Source: Lentzea albidocapillata
GTDB lineage: Bacteria; Actinomycetota; Actinomycetes; Mycobacteriales; Pseudonocardiaceae
DNA: 64,000 nt
NCBI RefSeq assembly: GCF_000719115.1
Contig: NZ_JOEA01000017.1
Location: 124,001-188,000 of the forward strand
Reading direction: 5' to 3'
Shown: piece after piece, positions 16,927 through 27,893 of the stretch
Layout of the letters: every line of letters starts with the position of its first letter
How positions within the stretch are numbered: the stretch's first letter is position 1
The notes under the pieces: generated by a model
What the model saw: the letters and a program-made list of their open reading frames with translations, nothing else
Told to the model about the DNA's origin: nothing
Database searches by the model: none
Made by a program: the position numbers and the translations under genes

Positions 16927-17823
16927 GTGAGCAGCGACGAAGACACCACGGTTCTGCCGTTGCGCGGCGGAGCCTCAGCGACCCTGGTCCGGCGCCGCGC
17001 CGCGGCCAACGACCGCGGCGCGATCCTCTACGTGCACGGTTTCGCGGACTACTTCTTCCAGGAGCACGTGGCCGAGCACTTCACCGCCCAGGGCTACGAC
17101 TTCTACGCCGTCGACCTGCGCGGATACGGCCGTTCGCTGCGGGACGGCGAGGTGCCGAACTACACGACCGACATGGCGGTGTACTTCGAGGAGATCGACG
17201 CGGCGATCGCCGTCATTCGTGAAGAGCACTCGCGGGTGGTCCTCATGGGTCACTCGACAGGTGGCCTCACCACGTCGTTGTGGGCGCACGAACGCCGCTC
17301 CAGCGAGCTCATCGACGCGTTGGTGCTCAACAGCCCGTGGCTGGACGTCGTCGAGCCGCCGCTGGTGCGGCGGGTCGTGAGGCTGATCGGCGGGCTCGCG
17401 CCGAAGGTGAAGATCCGCGCGAACCTCGGCGAGGCGTACGGGGCCGCGATCCACAACTCGCGCAACGGCGAGTGGGACTTCGACCTGAAGTGGAAGCCGC
17501 TCGCGGGCTTCCCCGTGCTGGCCGGGTGGATCCGGGCCGTGCTGGTGGCGCAGGAGAAGGTCCACAAGGGACTCGACGTGCGGGTCCCGGTGCTGGTGCT
17601 GCACTCGGACAAGAGCATGTTGAACGCCCGGGAGTGGAGCGAGGACGTCTCGAAGGCGGACGCCGTGCTCGACGTCGAGGGAATGCGCAGATGGGGTCCG
17701 AAGATCGGATCATCGGTCCGGGTCGTGGAGATCAAGGCCGGCATGCACGACCTGTTCCTGTCGCCTGAGCCAGTGCGTGCGGCGGCCCTCGCCGAGGTCG
17801 ACGAGTTCCTGAAAACAGCTTGA
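16927..17823 (+). CDS. Alpha/beta hydrolase (monoacylglycerol lipase/S33-like)
   Basis: 298 residues. YVHGFADYFF near residue 36 forms the oxyanion region, Ser110 in GHSTGG is the nucleophile, and the C-terminal His is in KAGMHDLFLS. YAVDLRGYGRS is typical of the Hydrolase_4/lysophospholipase group. The GTG at 16927 gives the usual start; an ATG at 16837 would overlap the divergent M48 gene. Confidence 0.87.
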   Translation: MSSDEDTTVLPLRGGASATLVRRRAAANDRGAILYVHGFADYFFQEHVAEHFTAQGYDFYAVDLRGYGRSLRDGEVPNYTTDMAVYFEEIDAAIAVIREEHSRVVLMGHSTGGLTTSLWAHERRSSELIDALVLNSPWLDVVEPPLVRRVVRLIGGLAPKVKIRANLGEAYGAAIHNSRNGEWDFDLKWKPLAGFPVLAGWIRAVLVAQEKVHKGLDVRVPVLVLHSDKSMLNAREWSEDVSKADAVLDVEGMRRWGPKIGSSVRVVEIKAGMHDLFLSPEPVRAAALAEVDEFLKTA

Positions 17824-17857
17824 CCTCGTTGTAGGTCGAGGTTCGAGACTGGTCGCC

Positions 17858-19732
17858 ATGAACATCGACTTCAACGCCTGGTACGCGCTCGAAAGCGCGA
17901 TGCAGGACGAGAAAAACCGTCGTGTGAGCCGGGCGACGTTGAAGCGTGTCGCCCGGTTCGCCCACCCGCAACGCCGTGCGGTGTACGCGTTGCTCGCCAC
18001 CAGCGCCGTCGCGGCCGTGCTCGCGGTGGCGTCTCCGGTGCTGGCCGGACGGGTCGTCGACACCATCATCGGCGGCCGTGACTTCGGGCTGGTCGTGTGG
18101 CTCGCGCTGGCGATCGCCGGTGTGGCGGTGCTGGAGGCCGGGTTCTCACTGACCGAGCGGTGGCAGTCGTCGCGGGTGGGTGAGGACCTGATCCTGCGGC
18201 TGCGGCAGGCCGTCTTCGACCACGTGCAGCGGATGCCGATCGCGTTTTTCACCCGCACGCGCACCGGTGCGCTGGTGTCGCGCCTGAACAACGACGTGAT
18301 CGCGGCGCAGCGGGCGTTCTCCGAGACGATCTCCGGTGTGGTCACGAACGTGATCGCGCTGGTCCTGACCCTGATCGTGATGCTGACGCTGTCGTGGCAG
18401 GTCACGGTGCTCGCGATGATGTTGCTGCCGATCTTCCTGATCCCGGCGCGGCGGATGGGCAAGCGGCTGGCGTCCATGCACCGCGAGGCCGCGAACCTCG
18501 ACTCGGCGATGACCACGCAGATGACCGAGCGGTTCTCCGCGCCGGGTGCGACGTTGATCAAGCTGTTCGGCCGGCCCTCCATCGAGAGCGCCGAGTTCGG
18601 GTCCCGGGCGCGGCGCGTGCGTGACATCGGCGTGCGGACCGCGGTGGCGCAGTGGCTGTTCCTGGTGGCGTTGACGCTGGTGTCGTCGCTGGCGCTGGCG
18701 CTGGTCTACGGGCTGGGCGGGTACTTCGTGTTCGCCGGGGAGATGGCGCCGGGCACGATCGTGACGCTCGCACTCCTGCTGACGAGGCTGTACTCGCCAT
18801 TGACGGCGCTGGCCGGCGCACGGGTGGACGTGATGACGGCGCTGGTGTCGTTCGAGCGCGTCTTCGAGGTGCTGGACCTGCCGCCGCTGATCAAGGAGAA
18901 GCCGTCGCCGGTCTCCGTGCCCGACGGTCCGGTGCAGGTCGAGTTCTCCGACGTGAAGTTCGCCTACCCGTCCGCCGACAAGGTGTCGCTGGCGTCGCTG
19001 GAGGAGGTGGCGTCGCTCGACACCCGCGGTGGCGAGGAGATCCTGGGTGGCGTGTCGTTCGTCGCCGAGCCCGGTTCGCTGATCGCGCTGGTCGGCGCGT
19101 CGGGCGCGGGCAAGTCGACGATCGCCTCGCTGCTGCCCCGCCTGTACGACGCGGACTCCGGTGCCGTCCGGCTGTCCGGTGTGGACGTTCGCGACCTGTC
19201 GTTCGACTCGATCCGCGAGACCGTGGGCATGGTGACGCAGGACGGGCACCTGTTCCACGAGTCGATCGGCGCGAACCTGCGGCTCGCCGCACCCACGGCC
19301 ACGGACGAGGAGATCTGGGACGCGCTGACCCGTGCCCGGCTGGCGGACCTGGTGTCGTCGTTGCCGGACCAACTGGACACCGTCGTCGGCGAACGCGGCT
19401 ACCGCCTGTCCGGTGGCGAACGGCAACGGCTGACCATCGCGCGACTGCTGCTGGCCAAGCCCCGCGTGGTGATCCTGGACGAGGCGACCGCGCACCTGGA
19501 CTCGCGATCGGAGGCCGCCGTGCAGGAGGCGCTGGTCGAGGCCCTCGCCGGCCGGACGTCACTGGTGATCGCGCACCGGCTCTCGACCATCCGGGCGGCG
19601 AACCAGATCCTGGTCGTGGACAAGGGGCAGATCGTCGAACGTGGTACGCATGAAGCGTTGCTGGCCCTGGAAGGCCACTACGCCAAGCTGTACCGCACTC
19701 AGTTCAGCGAAGAGCCGATCGGAGCACCGTGA
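17858..19732 (+). CDS. ABC exporter, fused permease and ATPase
   Basis: A 624-residue half-transporter with six membrane spans in the first 320 residues and an ABC domain at the C-terminus: Walker [10 protein letters not shown] (413-421), signature LSGGERQ, Walker [13 protein letters not shown] and an H-loop in IAHRLST. It works as a dimer to export lipids, peptides or drugs. The ATPase has an insertion ([16 protein letters not shown]) before the Walker A strand. The downstream acetyltransferase overlaps it by four bases (GTGA), so the two are coupled. Confidence 0.93.
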   Translation: MNIDFNAWYALESAMQDEKNRRVSRATLKRVARFAHPQRRAVYALLATSAVAAVLAVASPVLAGRVVDTIIGGRDFGLVVWLALAIAGVAVLEAGFSLTERWQSSRVGEDLILRLRQAVFDHVQRMPIAFFTRTRTGALVSRLNNDVIAAQRAFSETISGVVTNVIALVLTLIVMLTLSWQVTVLAMMLLPIFLIPARRMGKRLASMHREAANLDSAMTTQMTERFSAPGATLIKLFGRPSIESAEFGSRARRVRDIGVRTAVAQWLFLVALTLVSSLALALVYGLGGYFVFAGEMAPGTIVTLALLLTRLYSPLTALAGARVDVMTALVSFERVFEVLDLPPLIKEKPSPVSVPDGPVQVEFSDVKFAYPSADKVSLASLEEVASLDTRGGEEILGGVSFVAEPGSLIALVGASGAGKSTIASLLPRLYDADSGAVRLSGVDVRDLSFDSIRETVGMVTQDGHLFHESIGANLRLAAPTATDEEIWDALTRARLADLVSSLPDQLDTVVGERGYRLSGGERQRLTIARLLLAKPRVVILDEATAHLDSRSEAAVQEALVEALAGRTSLVIAHRLSTIRAANQILVVDKGQIVERGTHEALLALEGHYAKLYRTQFSEEPIGAP

Positions 19733-20364
19733 CCATCCCCTCGCCCGACAACCTCTACCCGTTGCCGGACTACGCGCGCACCGTGCTGCTCAAGCCGCTG
19801 GTGAAGAACCCGCAGATCGAGATCGGCGAGTACACCTACTACGACGACCCTCTGCATGCCACGGAGTTCGAGCAGCGCAACGTCCTTTACAACTTCGGCT
19901 TGGAAAAGCTGGTCATCGGCCGCTACTGCGCCTTGGCCGAGGGCGTCCGGTTCATCATGTCCGGCGCCAACCACAGCATGGCGGGCGTGTCGACGTTCCC
20001 GTTCACGATCTTCGGCGGCGTCTGGGGCGAGAAGACGCTCGACATCGCCCTGGGCGCACCGAGCCGTGGCGACACGGTGGTGGGCAACGACGTGTGGATC
20101 GGCTACAACGCGGTGATCATGCCGGGCGTGCGGATCGGCAACGGCGCGATCATCGCCGCCGGTTCCGTGGTGGTGTCCGACGTTCCCGCGTACGGCATCG
20201 TCGGCGGCAATCCGGCTGGGTTGCTTCGGACGCGGTACAGCGACTCCGACGTCGAACTGCTGGAACGCATCGCGTGGTGGGACTGGCCGGTGGAGAAGGT
20301 GACGGAACACGTCCGCGTGATCATGGCCGGCACGCCCGCCGAACTCGCCGCGGTCGCTCCGTGA
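19729..20364 (+). CDS. Vat/CatB-type xenobiotic O-acetyltransferase
   Basis: 211-residue left-handed beta-helix protein. The catalytic histidine is His82 in MSGANHSM, and the hexapeptide repeats run [32 protein letters not shown]. The family acetylates streptogramin A or chloramphenicol hydroxyl groups from acetyl-CoA; many chromosomal members have unknown substrates. Coupling to an ABC exporter suggests modification and export of a small molecule, possibly self-protection. Confidence 0.88.
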   Translation: MTIPSPDNLYPLPDYARTVLLKPLVKNPQIEIGEYTYYDDPLHATEFEQRNVLYNFGLEKLVIGRYCALAEGVRFIMSGANHSMAGVSTFPFTIFGGVWGEKTLDIALGAPSRGDTVVGNDVWIGYNAVIMPGVRIGNGAIIAAGSVVVSDVPAYGIVGGNPAGLLRTRYSDSDVELLERIAWWDWPVEKVTEHVRVIMAGTPAELAAVAP

Positions 20365-20462
20365 AGGCACTGCTGATCACCGGCCCGGTCGGGGCCGGCC
20401 GCGGAACGGTCGTGACTCGGTTCGGTGGCGTCCGAGTGAACTTTCCCGCCAGATCACGCTGA
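20361..20462 (+). pseudogene. Remnant of a P-loop kinase-like gene
   Basis: A 33-codon frame starts with GTG overlapping the Vat stop (GTGA). It reads [17 protein letters not shown], which matches the start of P-loop kinases (GPVGAGKTT) but with Arg for the catalytic Lys and Gly for the first Thr/Ser, then stops. It is probably the 5' remnant of a third gene of this operon. A real small protein cannot be excluded. Confidence 0.5.
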
Positions 20463-20480
20463 CCGCGCGATCATCGGCAC

Positions 20481-22361
20481 ATGGAGTACGACCGCTACTG
20501 CGACCTGACCATGCGCGGCGGTACGACCAGCGGTGTCGTGTACCCGCTCGCGGTCGCCTCGCTGGCCCGCCACTACGAGTTCAAGCAGATCGGTGGCGCG
20601 TCCGCCGGAGCGATCGCCGCGGGGTTCACGGCGGCGGCCGAACGGGGTCGCGCCACCGGTGGCTTCGAGAAGCTGACCGGGCTGATCGACTGGTTCACGT
20701 CCGGGTCGGGCGCTGAGCGGTGGCGGATGGCGCAGCTGTTCCAGCCGGCGGAGAAGACGCGTGCGCTGTACCGGATCGTCGTTGCGTCCATGCAGAAGCG
20801 CGAGACGACGGGGCGCAGTGCGATCTCGTGCCTGTTCTTCGCGTTGCTGGGCGCGGTGGGGTTGCGGGCGAAGTCCGTGCTGGCGTTGATGGCGTTGCTG
20901 TGGCTGGGCGGGCCCGTGCTGTACTCGGCGTGGCTCGCGCCGTCGGTGTATCCGGGGTGGCTCGCGGCGGTCGTCGTGGTGGTGGCGCTGGCGTGCCTGG
21001 TGATCGTGCTGTGGCCGTTGCGGTCGAGTTTGCCTTGGCCTGCCTGGGTTTTCGCGGCGGTGCCGCTCGTTTTGGGGCTGGCGTTCTCCCGGCACTACGC
21101 GACGGCGGCCATCGTGCTGCTGGTGTGGCTGGTGCTGTCACTGGCGGCCGTCAGCGCGCTGATCGTCACCTACGGGTACGCAATGCAGCGGTTCCTGGCG
21201 AACCACGCGCGGTCCATCCACTTCGGACTCGTGCCGGGTACCGGTGACTTCAGCCCGTCGTGGCTCGACCGGCTGGCCGGAGTGCCGAAGTCGACCGGTG
21301 TGCCGCCGCTGGCCGACTGGATCGCGGACCAGCTGGACGACATCGCGGGGACCGACGAGGCGTTGACGTTCGGCGACCTCGGCGACATCAACCTCGTGCT
21401 GATGACGACCGACCTGTCCGAGGGACGGCCGTATCGGTTGCCGTTCAAGGAACAGTGGCAGTACTGCGAGGAGTGTCTCGGCTATGTGCTGCCGCGCAGG
21501 GTGGTCGAGCAGTTGAACGGGCGCGAGACGGCCACGAAGTGCCCGCTGCACGAGCACATGCCGTTGCTGGACCTGCCTTCCAAAGACAAGTTGCCGGTCG
21601 TGGTCGCCGTGCGGATGTCGCTGTCGTTCCCCGGCCTGATCGCCGCGGTGCCGCTGTGCCGGGACGGGCGCGTGCACTGGTTCTCCGACGGCGGCATCAC
21701 CAGCAACTTCCCGATCCACTTCTTCGACACGCTGCTGCCGCGCTGGCCCACGTTCGGCCTGAGCCTGCAGCCCTATCCGAACGGCGACACGAACGAGGTG
21801 TGGCTGCCGGAGCAGGACGCCTCGGCCTCCGGCACGCCCTACTCGTCGATCGGTTCCATGCCGCGGTTCCTGGTGTCCATCCTGAACACGTTCCTCGACT
21901 GGCGCGACACCATGCAGTCGGCGCTGCCCGGCTACCGCGGCCGCATCGCGCACGTGCGGCAGTCCGAGGACGAGGGCGGCTCGAACCTGTTCATGCCGCC
22001 GGCCACGATCCGCAAACTCGCGCTGCGCGGCCAGCGGGCCGGTGACCTGCTGCGCGAACGGTTCGAGCAGCAGCAGAACACCGACCGCTACCGCTGGATC
22101 CGGCTGCGCATCGCGCTGCGCGAGTACCAGGAACTCGGCGCGCAGGCCGCCGGCCGCGACGCGCTGTACGAGGAGTTGCTGGAGCGGTTCGAGATCCCCG
22201 CGGAACTGCACGACTGGTTCCGCACTCCCCCGGCTGACGGCGATCCGTTCCGCGCCGGGATCGAGGTCGCGCTGGACCACGTCGGACGGCTCAAGGACGA
22301 CGGGCCGTTCGACGGGGTGCCGCCGGTCGATCCCGATTTGCGGCTGACGCCACCCGAGTAG
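20481..22361 (+). CDS. Patatin-like phospholipase with membrane insertion
   Basis: 626 residues. The patatin dyad is Ser41 in GGASAG and Asp403 in SDGGITSNFPI, and the oxyanion loop is RGGTTSG at 12-18. Roughly 110 residues between the N-terminal strand-helix core and the rest (about 118-230) form four to five membrane spans, so the catalytic fold is interrupted by an intramembrane domain. A Cys/His cluster, CxxC at 329/332 and CxxH at 354/357, could bind zinc. The C-terminal 150 residues are charged. Likely a membrane-embedded lipid hydrolase. Confidence 0.85.
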   Translation: MEYDRYCDLTMRGGTTSGVVYPLAVASLARHYEFKQIGGASAGAIAAGFTAAAERGRATGGFEKLTGLIDWFTSGSGAERWRMAQLFQPAEKTRALYRIVVASMQKRETTGRSAISCLFFALLGAVGLRAKSVLALMALLWLGGPVLYSAWLAPSVYPGWLAAVVVVVALACLVIVLWPLRSSLPWPAWVFAAVPLVLGLAFSRHYATAAIVLLVWLVLSLAAVSALIVTYGYAMQRFLANHARSIHFGLVPGTGDFSPSWLDRLAGVPKSTGVPPLADWIADQLDDIAGTDEALTFGDLGDINLVLMTTDLSEGRPYRLPFKEQWQYCEECLGYVLPRRVVEQLNGRETATKCPLHEHMPLLDLPSKDKLPVVVAVRMSLSFPGLIAAVPLCRDGRVHWFSDGGITSNFPIHFFDTLLPRWPTFGLSLQPYPNGDTNEVWLPEQDASASGTPYSSIGSMPRFLVSILNTFLDWRDTMQSALPGYRGRIAHVRQSEDEGGSNLFMPPATIRKLALRGQRAGDLLRERFEQQQNTDRYRWIRLRIALREYQELGAQAAGRDALYEELLERFEIPAELHDWFRTPPADGDPFRAGIEVALDHVGRLKDDGPFDGVPPVDPDLRLTPPE

Positions 22362-22373
22362 GCGCGCTAGCCT
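22344..22373 (+). promoter_or_regulatory. Promoter of the leader and PheRS-like gene
   Basis: CTGACG (22344-22349) and TAGCCT (22368-22373) match a sigma-70-type -35/-10 pair with an 18-nt gap. A GTG follows 6 nt after the -10, the usual layout of leaderless actinobacterial transcripts. It overlaps the end of the patatin gene. Confidence 0.55.
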
Positions 22374-22379
22374 GGTCCC

Positions 22380-22427
22380 GTGACGCGATTTAGCCACCCC
22401 CGACCCGCGTGGGTGGCGCGCGCCTGA
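22380..22427 (+). CDS. Putative 15-residue leader peptide
   Basis: The GTG lies at the predicted transcript start and the frame encodes 15 residues (VTRFSHPRPAWVARA) before TGA. It contains a single Phe and a single Trp codon, so it is not a classical poly-Phe attenuator. Ribosomes on it would cover the 5' arms of the RNA stems listed in the next entry. Expression is inferred only from layout. Confidence 0.4.
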   Translation: MTRFSHPRPAWVARA

Positions 22428-22478
22428 AATTCCCGTTGGTCGGGGGACTCCGCACCCACTCGGCCAGAAGAACGGGAA
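22394..22478 (+). promoter_or_regulatory. Attenuator-like leader with mutually exclusive stems
   Basis: Four perfect pairings can form: CCACCC (22394-22399) with GGGTGG (22411-22416); CCCCCGACC (22397-22405) with GGTCGGGGG (22438-22446); GTGGGTG (22409-22415) with CACCCAC (22453-22459); and TTCCCGTT (22430-22437) with AACGGGAA (22471-22478). Several exclude each other or form pseudoknots. The last one hides the only ribosome-site-like sequence before the ATG at 22483. This fits translational control of the PheRS-like gene. Confidence 0.55.
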
Positions 22479-22482
22479 ACCC

Positions 22483-23511
22483 ATGTACCGCACCGAAGAA
22501 CTCGTGCACGCCCTGAACGTCCGCGATCTCACCGATCCCGCGCAGGGCCCGCACGCGATGCAGCTCCTGATCGCCGACCTCAAAGCCGTGCTGGACCGCC
22601 CGCGCGAAGTCCGTCACCACCCGCTCGTCCCGGTGGAGCACAACTACGAGCACCTCGGCTACCCGCGGGACACGATCACGCGCGACGCCCGGTACACCAG
22701 GTACGTCAGCGAGACCTGCATGTTGCGCAGCCACACCACGGCGATGATCCCGCCCGCGCTCAAGAACGCGTCCCCGGACGTGACGTTGCTCTGCCCCGGC
22801 CTCGTCTACCGCCGCGACACGGTCGACCGCCTGCACACCGGTACACCGCACCTGCTCGACGTCTGGCGGATCAGCACCGACGCCGAACCACTCAACGACC
22901 TGATCCACACGGTCGTCACCACCCTGTTGCCAGGCAAGCGTTATCGCACGATCGACGCCGAGCACCCGTACACCACGCACGGCAAGCAGATCGACGTGGA
23001 GCACGACGGCGAGTGGGTAGAAATCGGCGAATGCGGACGGGCCGCGCGACACGTCATCAAACACCACCCGCACGGCCTCGCGATGGGCCTCGGGCTGGAC
23101 CGGATCCTGATGCTGCGCAAGGGAATCCCGGACATCCGCCTGCTACGCAACCCCGACCGGCGCATCAGCGGCCAGATGCTGGACCTGACCGAGTACCGGC
23201 CGATCTCCCGGCACCCGGCCGCGATCAGGGACATCTCGATCATGGCGGGCAACGACGACGACGCCGAGACGCTGGGCGACCGGATCCGCGCGCTGGTACC
23301 CGAGGACGTCGTTGAACAAATAGAGATCCTCAGCGAGACGCCGTCAGAACAGCTGCCGGTGCACGTTCAGGAAAGGCTGGAAGCGAAGCCGGGCCAGAAG
23401 AACGTGCTCATCCGCGTGACGATGAGGGCGCCGGAACGCACCCTCACCGACCGCGAGACGAACGAGATCAGGGACAGGCTGCTTCACGGCTTGCGGGCAA
23501 CGGCGCCGTAG
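22483..23511 (+). CDS. Single-chain phenylalanyl-tRNA synthetase-like protein
   Basis: 342 residues combining a class II synthetase core of the PheS type with an FDX-ACB anticodon-binding domain, which is the C-terminal domain of PheT. This is the architecture of monomeric mitochondrial PheRS. Motif 2 is YVSETCMLRSHTTAMIPPAL, motif 3 is GLAMGLGLDRILMLRKGIPDIRLL, and FDX-ACB runs from YRPISRHPAAIRDIS to RTLTDRETNEIRDRLL. It lies outside a pheST operon. It could charge a tRNA with Phe or an analogue, act as a resistant isozyme, or serve a non-translational role. Confidence 0.8.
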   Translation: MYRTEELVHALNVRDLTDPAQGPHAMQLLIADLKAVLDRPREVRHHPLVPVEHNYEHLGYPRDTITRDARYTRYVSETCMLRSHTTAMIPPALKNASPDVTLLCPGLVYRRDTVDRLHTGTPHLLDVWRISTDAEPLNDLIHTVVTTLLPGKRYRTIDAEHPYTTHGKQIDVEHDGEWVEIGECGRAARHVIKHHPHGLAMGLGLDRILMLRKGIPDIRLLRNPDRRISGQMLDLTEYRPISRHPAAIRDISIMAGNDDDAETLGDRIRALVPEDVVEQIEILSETPSEQLPVHVQERLEAKPGQKNVLIRVTMRAPERTLTDRETNEIRDRLLHGLRATAP

Positions 23512-24284
23512 ATGCCCACGTGGGCGTCGTCGAAGGAGTCCGGGCGCCAGTCGTTGACCGCGACGATGCCCGGCTCCAGCACCTCCATGCCCTCGAAGAA
23601 CCGCGTCACCTCGGCGTGCGTGCGCATCGTGAGTGTGTTGTCCGAGTTGCTGTAGATCTTGGCGACCTGACGCGCCTCGGCGAGCTCCTCCTCGGACAGC
23701 GTGTCCCAGGTGGCGTGGGTGATGGCCAGGTACGAGCCGGACGGCAGGTCGGCCATGTACTCGGCGATGGCCTCGTACGGGCTGTCGGTGTCCGGGACGA
23801 AGTGCAGCGCGGCGATCACCAGCACGCCGACCGGGCGGGAGAAGTCGAGCGTCTCGCGGGCGCCGGCGAGGACCGTGGAGGTCGCGCGCAGGTCGGCGAG
23901 GATCGCGTTCGCGTTGGGGTTGCCGGCCAGCAGGGCGTTGCTGTGCGAGACGGCGACCGGCTCGAAGTCGACGTAGACGACGCGCGCGTCCGGATTGTCG
24001 TGCTGGGCGATCTCGTGGACGTTGCCGACGGTCGGGATGCCGGAGCCCAGGTCGAGGAACTGGTCGACGCCCTCCGTCATCAGGTGGCGGACGACCCGGC
24101 GCAGGAACGAGCGGTTCGCCTGCGCGCTCTGGGCGACGCCGGGGAAGATCTGCTCCACCTGCTTGGCTGCGGCGCGGTCGGCTTCGAAGTTGTGCGAGCC
24201 GCCCAGGTAGTAGTCGTACATCCGCGCCACGCTCGGGCGGGTGACGTCGACCGTGGACGGGACCCACTTCAGCTCTTCCATCAC
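23484..24284 (-). CDS. DUF574-family SAM-dependent methyltransferase
   Basis: About 266 residues of the actinobacterial Methyltransf_19 family: TRPSVARMYDYYLGGSHNFEADR at the start, the SAM site FLDLGSGIPTVGNVHEIAQ and VVYVDFEPVAVSHS. The family is heavily expanded in Streptomyces and relatives; most substrates are unknown. The GTG at 24284 has GGAGG 8 nt upstream; an earlier start at 24326 is possible. It overlaps the convergent PheRS-like gene by 28 bp. Confidence 0.87.
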   Translation of the reverse strand: MMEELKWVPSTVDVTRPSVARMYDYYLGGSHNFEADRAAAKQVEQIFPGVAQSAQANRSFLRRVVRHLMTEGVDQFLDLGSGIPTVGNVHEIAQHDNPDARVVYVDFEPVAVSHSNALLAGNPNANAILADLRATSTVLAGARETLDFSRPVGVLVIAALHFVPDTDSPYEAIAEYMADLPSGSYLAITHATWDTLSEEELAEARQVAKIYSNSDNTLTMRTHAEVTRFFEGMEVLEPGIVAVNDWRPDSFDDAHVGIYGAVARKP

Positions 24285-24418
24285 GTGCGCATCCTCCGTC
24301 GTCGCCACACGGGTGTCCACCGCCACACACCCGAACCGAGATGGTTTCGGTCACGTGTGAGGGGGCAGCTGCTCGCTGACAGCGAACACAGCAGGGGAAC
24401 ACCGACCCACTCCAGTTG

Positions 24419-24439
24419 GTTGAGCGGTACAGACTCAAC
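24419..24439. promoter_or_regulatory. HAIR-like HspR operator of lon
   Basis: GTTGAGC (24419-24425), 7 nt, then ACTCAAC (24433-24439). The HspR consensus HAIR is CTTGAGT-N7-ACTCAAG, so the spacing is exact and the inner bases match. HspR, with DnaK as co-repressor, controls dnaK, clpB and lon in Streptomyces. The site is 17 nt before the lon ATG. Confidence 0.8.
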
Positions 24440-24455
24440 TTTGGAGGGTGACGAG

Positions 24456-26804
<2,349 letters not shown>

Positions 26805-26815
26805 CGGAACAGACC

Positions 26816-26855
26816 CCTCGTGGGAGCAGGAGCGGCGACTGCTGCCCCCACGAGG
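26816..26855 (+). terminator. Terminator after lon
   Basis: CCTCGTGGG (26816-26824) pairs perfectly with CCCACGAGG (26847-26855), and the inner AGCAG/CTGCT extends the stem. CTTTCGTGTTT follows. It lies between convergent lon and the AMIN-like gene and can serve both. Confidence 0.8.
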
Positions 26856-26864
26856 CTTTCGTGT

Positions 26865-27341
26865 TTACAGGCCGACGTCGATGACGAGCCGGTTCGGGCT
26901 GGTCAGCGTGAACACCCGGTGCCACGAGTAGGGATTGCTGTATCCGACAGCGACCCCGAGCGTGGCCTCGAAGTCGCACGTGAGCGCGACTCCGCGAATG
27001 TGGCTCAGGCCGGGCGTCGCGAAGTTCTGCGAGCCCGTGTACGTCAGGTTCCCGTTGTCGTCGTGCGCGGCCGCACCGATCAACGTGACCGACAGGATCT
27101 CGTTGATCCCGGGCCCCGCAACGGCGATCGGGTTCCCGCTCGCGCAGTGCGACACGCTGGTGACCTCACTGACCCGGTGCTCCGTCGGCAGTCCGGACAG
27201 GTCCAGCACCACTCGGCTGAACCCGACGTGCTGCCCGGTCCGGATGTTCGACAGCGTGGGCGTGCTTTGCGCCGACGCGACCGGTGCGAGCGTGAAGACC
27301 GCCAGTACCGCCACGAGCAGTGCGACAAGACGTTTGTGCAT
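26865..27341 (-). CDS. Secreted AMIN-like domain protein, paralog A
   Basis: 158 residues with a signal peptide (MHKRLVALL...ASAQ, about 25 residues). The mature part has the pattern LSNIRTGQHVGFSRVVLDLSG, a first Cys in SHCASGNP, TYTGSQNF, and a second Cys in LTCDFEATLGVAVGY, ending RVFTLTSPNRLVIDV. This resembles AMIN-type domains, which help anchor proteins to the envelope. The two cysteines probably form a disulfide. The ATG at 27341 has a strong GAGAGGGGG site. First of three tandem paralogs. Confidence 0.82.
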   Translation of the reverse strand: MHKRLVALLVAVLAVFTLAPVASAQSTPTLSNIRTGQHVGFSRVVLDLSGLPTEHRVSEVTSVSHCASGNPIAVAGPGINEILSVTLIGAAAHDDNGNLTYTGSQNFATPGLSHIRGVALTCDFEATLGVAVGYSNPYSWHRVFTLTSPNRLVIDVGL

Positions 27342-27404
27342 CTTCGGCCCCCTCTCAGGGCTCACTTGATGTCTTCAAGACGTGTGACTCAGGCCACAGT
27401 TGCG

Positions 27405-27875
27405 TCAGCGTGAGTAGACATCGATGACGACCCGGTCGGGATTCGTCAGCGTGAAGACCTTGTGCCACGAGTCCGGGTCGTCGTAACCGATCGCTATACC
27501 GAGCGTCGCCTCGAAGTCACAGGTGAACGCGATGCTCTTCACGTTGGTCAGGCCGGCCGGCGAGAAGTTGCGCGGACCCGTGTAGGTCGGGTTGTAGTTC
27601 TCGTCGTACGAGGCGGCGTAGTGGAACACCGACTCGAGGATCTCGTTGCCCTGCACGGGAACCGGGTTGCCCGAACCGCAGTTCACGACCGAACCGGTCT
27701 CCCGGGACTGGTGGTTGCTCGGCAGCCCGTTCATGTCCAGCACGATCCGCTCGAACCCGTCGTGCTTGCCGGTCCGGATGTTCGTGAGCTCGGCATGCCC
27801 CTGCGCCGACGCCACCGGAACCAACGTGAACACCGCGGCCACCGCAAGCAGCACCGCACCAAGACGCTTCTTCAC
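27405..27875 (-). CDS. Secreted AMIN-like domain protein, paralog B
   Basis: 156 residues, signal peptide MKKRLGAVL...ASAQG. Same pattern as its neighbours: LTNIRTGKHDGFERIVLDMNG, NCGSGNPVPV, TYTGPRNFSPAGLTNVKSIAFTCDFEATLGIAIGY, VFTLTNPDRVVIDV. The function is unknown. It has no separate regulator and is co-oriented with paralogs A and C. Confidence 0.82.
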   Translation of the reverse strand: MKKRLGAVLLAVAAVFTLVPVASAQGHAELTNIRTGKHDGFERIVLDMNGLPSNHQSRETGSVVNCGSGNPVPVQGNEILESVFHYAASYDENYNPTYTGPRNFSPAGLTNVKSIAFTCDFEATLGIAIGYDDPDSWHKVFTLTNPDRVVIDVYSR

Positions 27876-27893
27876 TGTCTCCCCCTCTGGGTG

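Noticed and set aside
20481..22361. Patatin protein as a CBASS/CapV-type defence effector
   Set aside because: No cyclase or other defence gene is adjacent, and the membrane insertion and Cys/His cluster differ from CapV. A lipid enzyme is the simpler reading.
22380..22478. T-box riboswitch before the PheRS-like gene
   Set aside because: No T-box bulge (TGGNACC-like) or specifier stem was found. The layout fits a short translated leader better.
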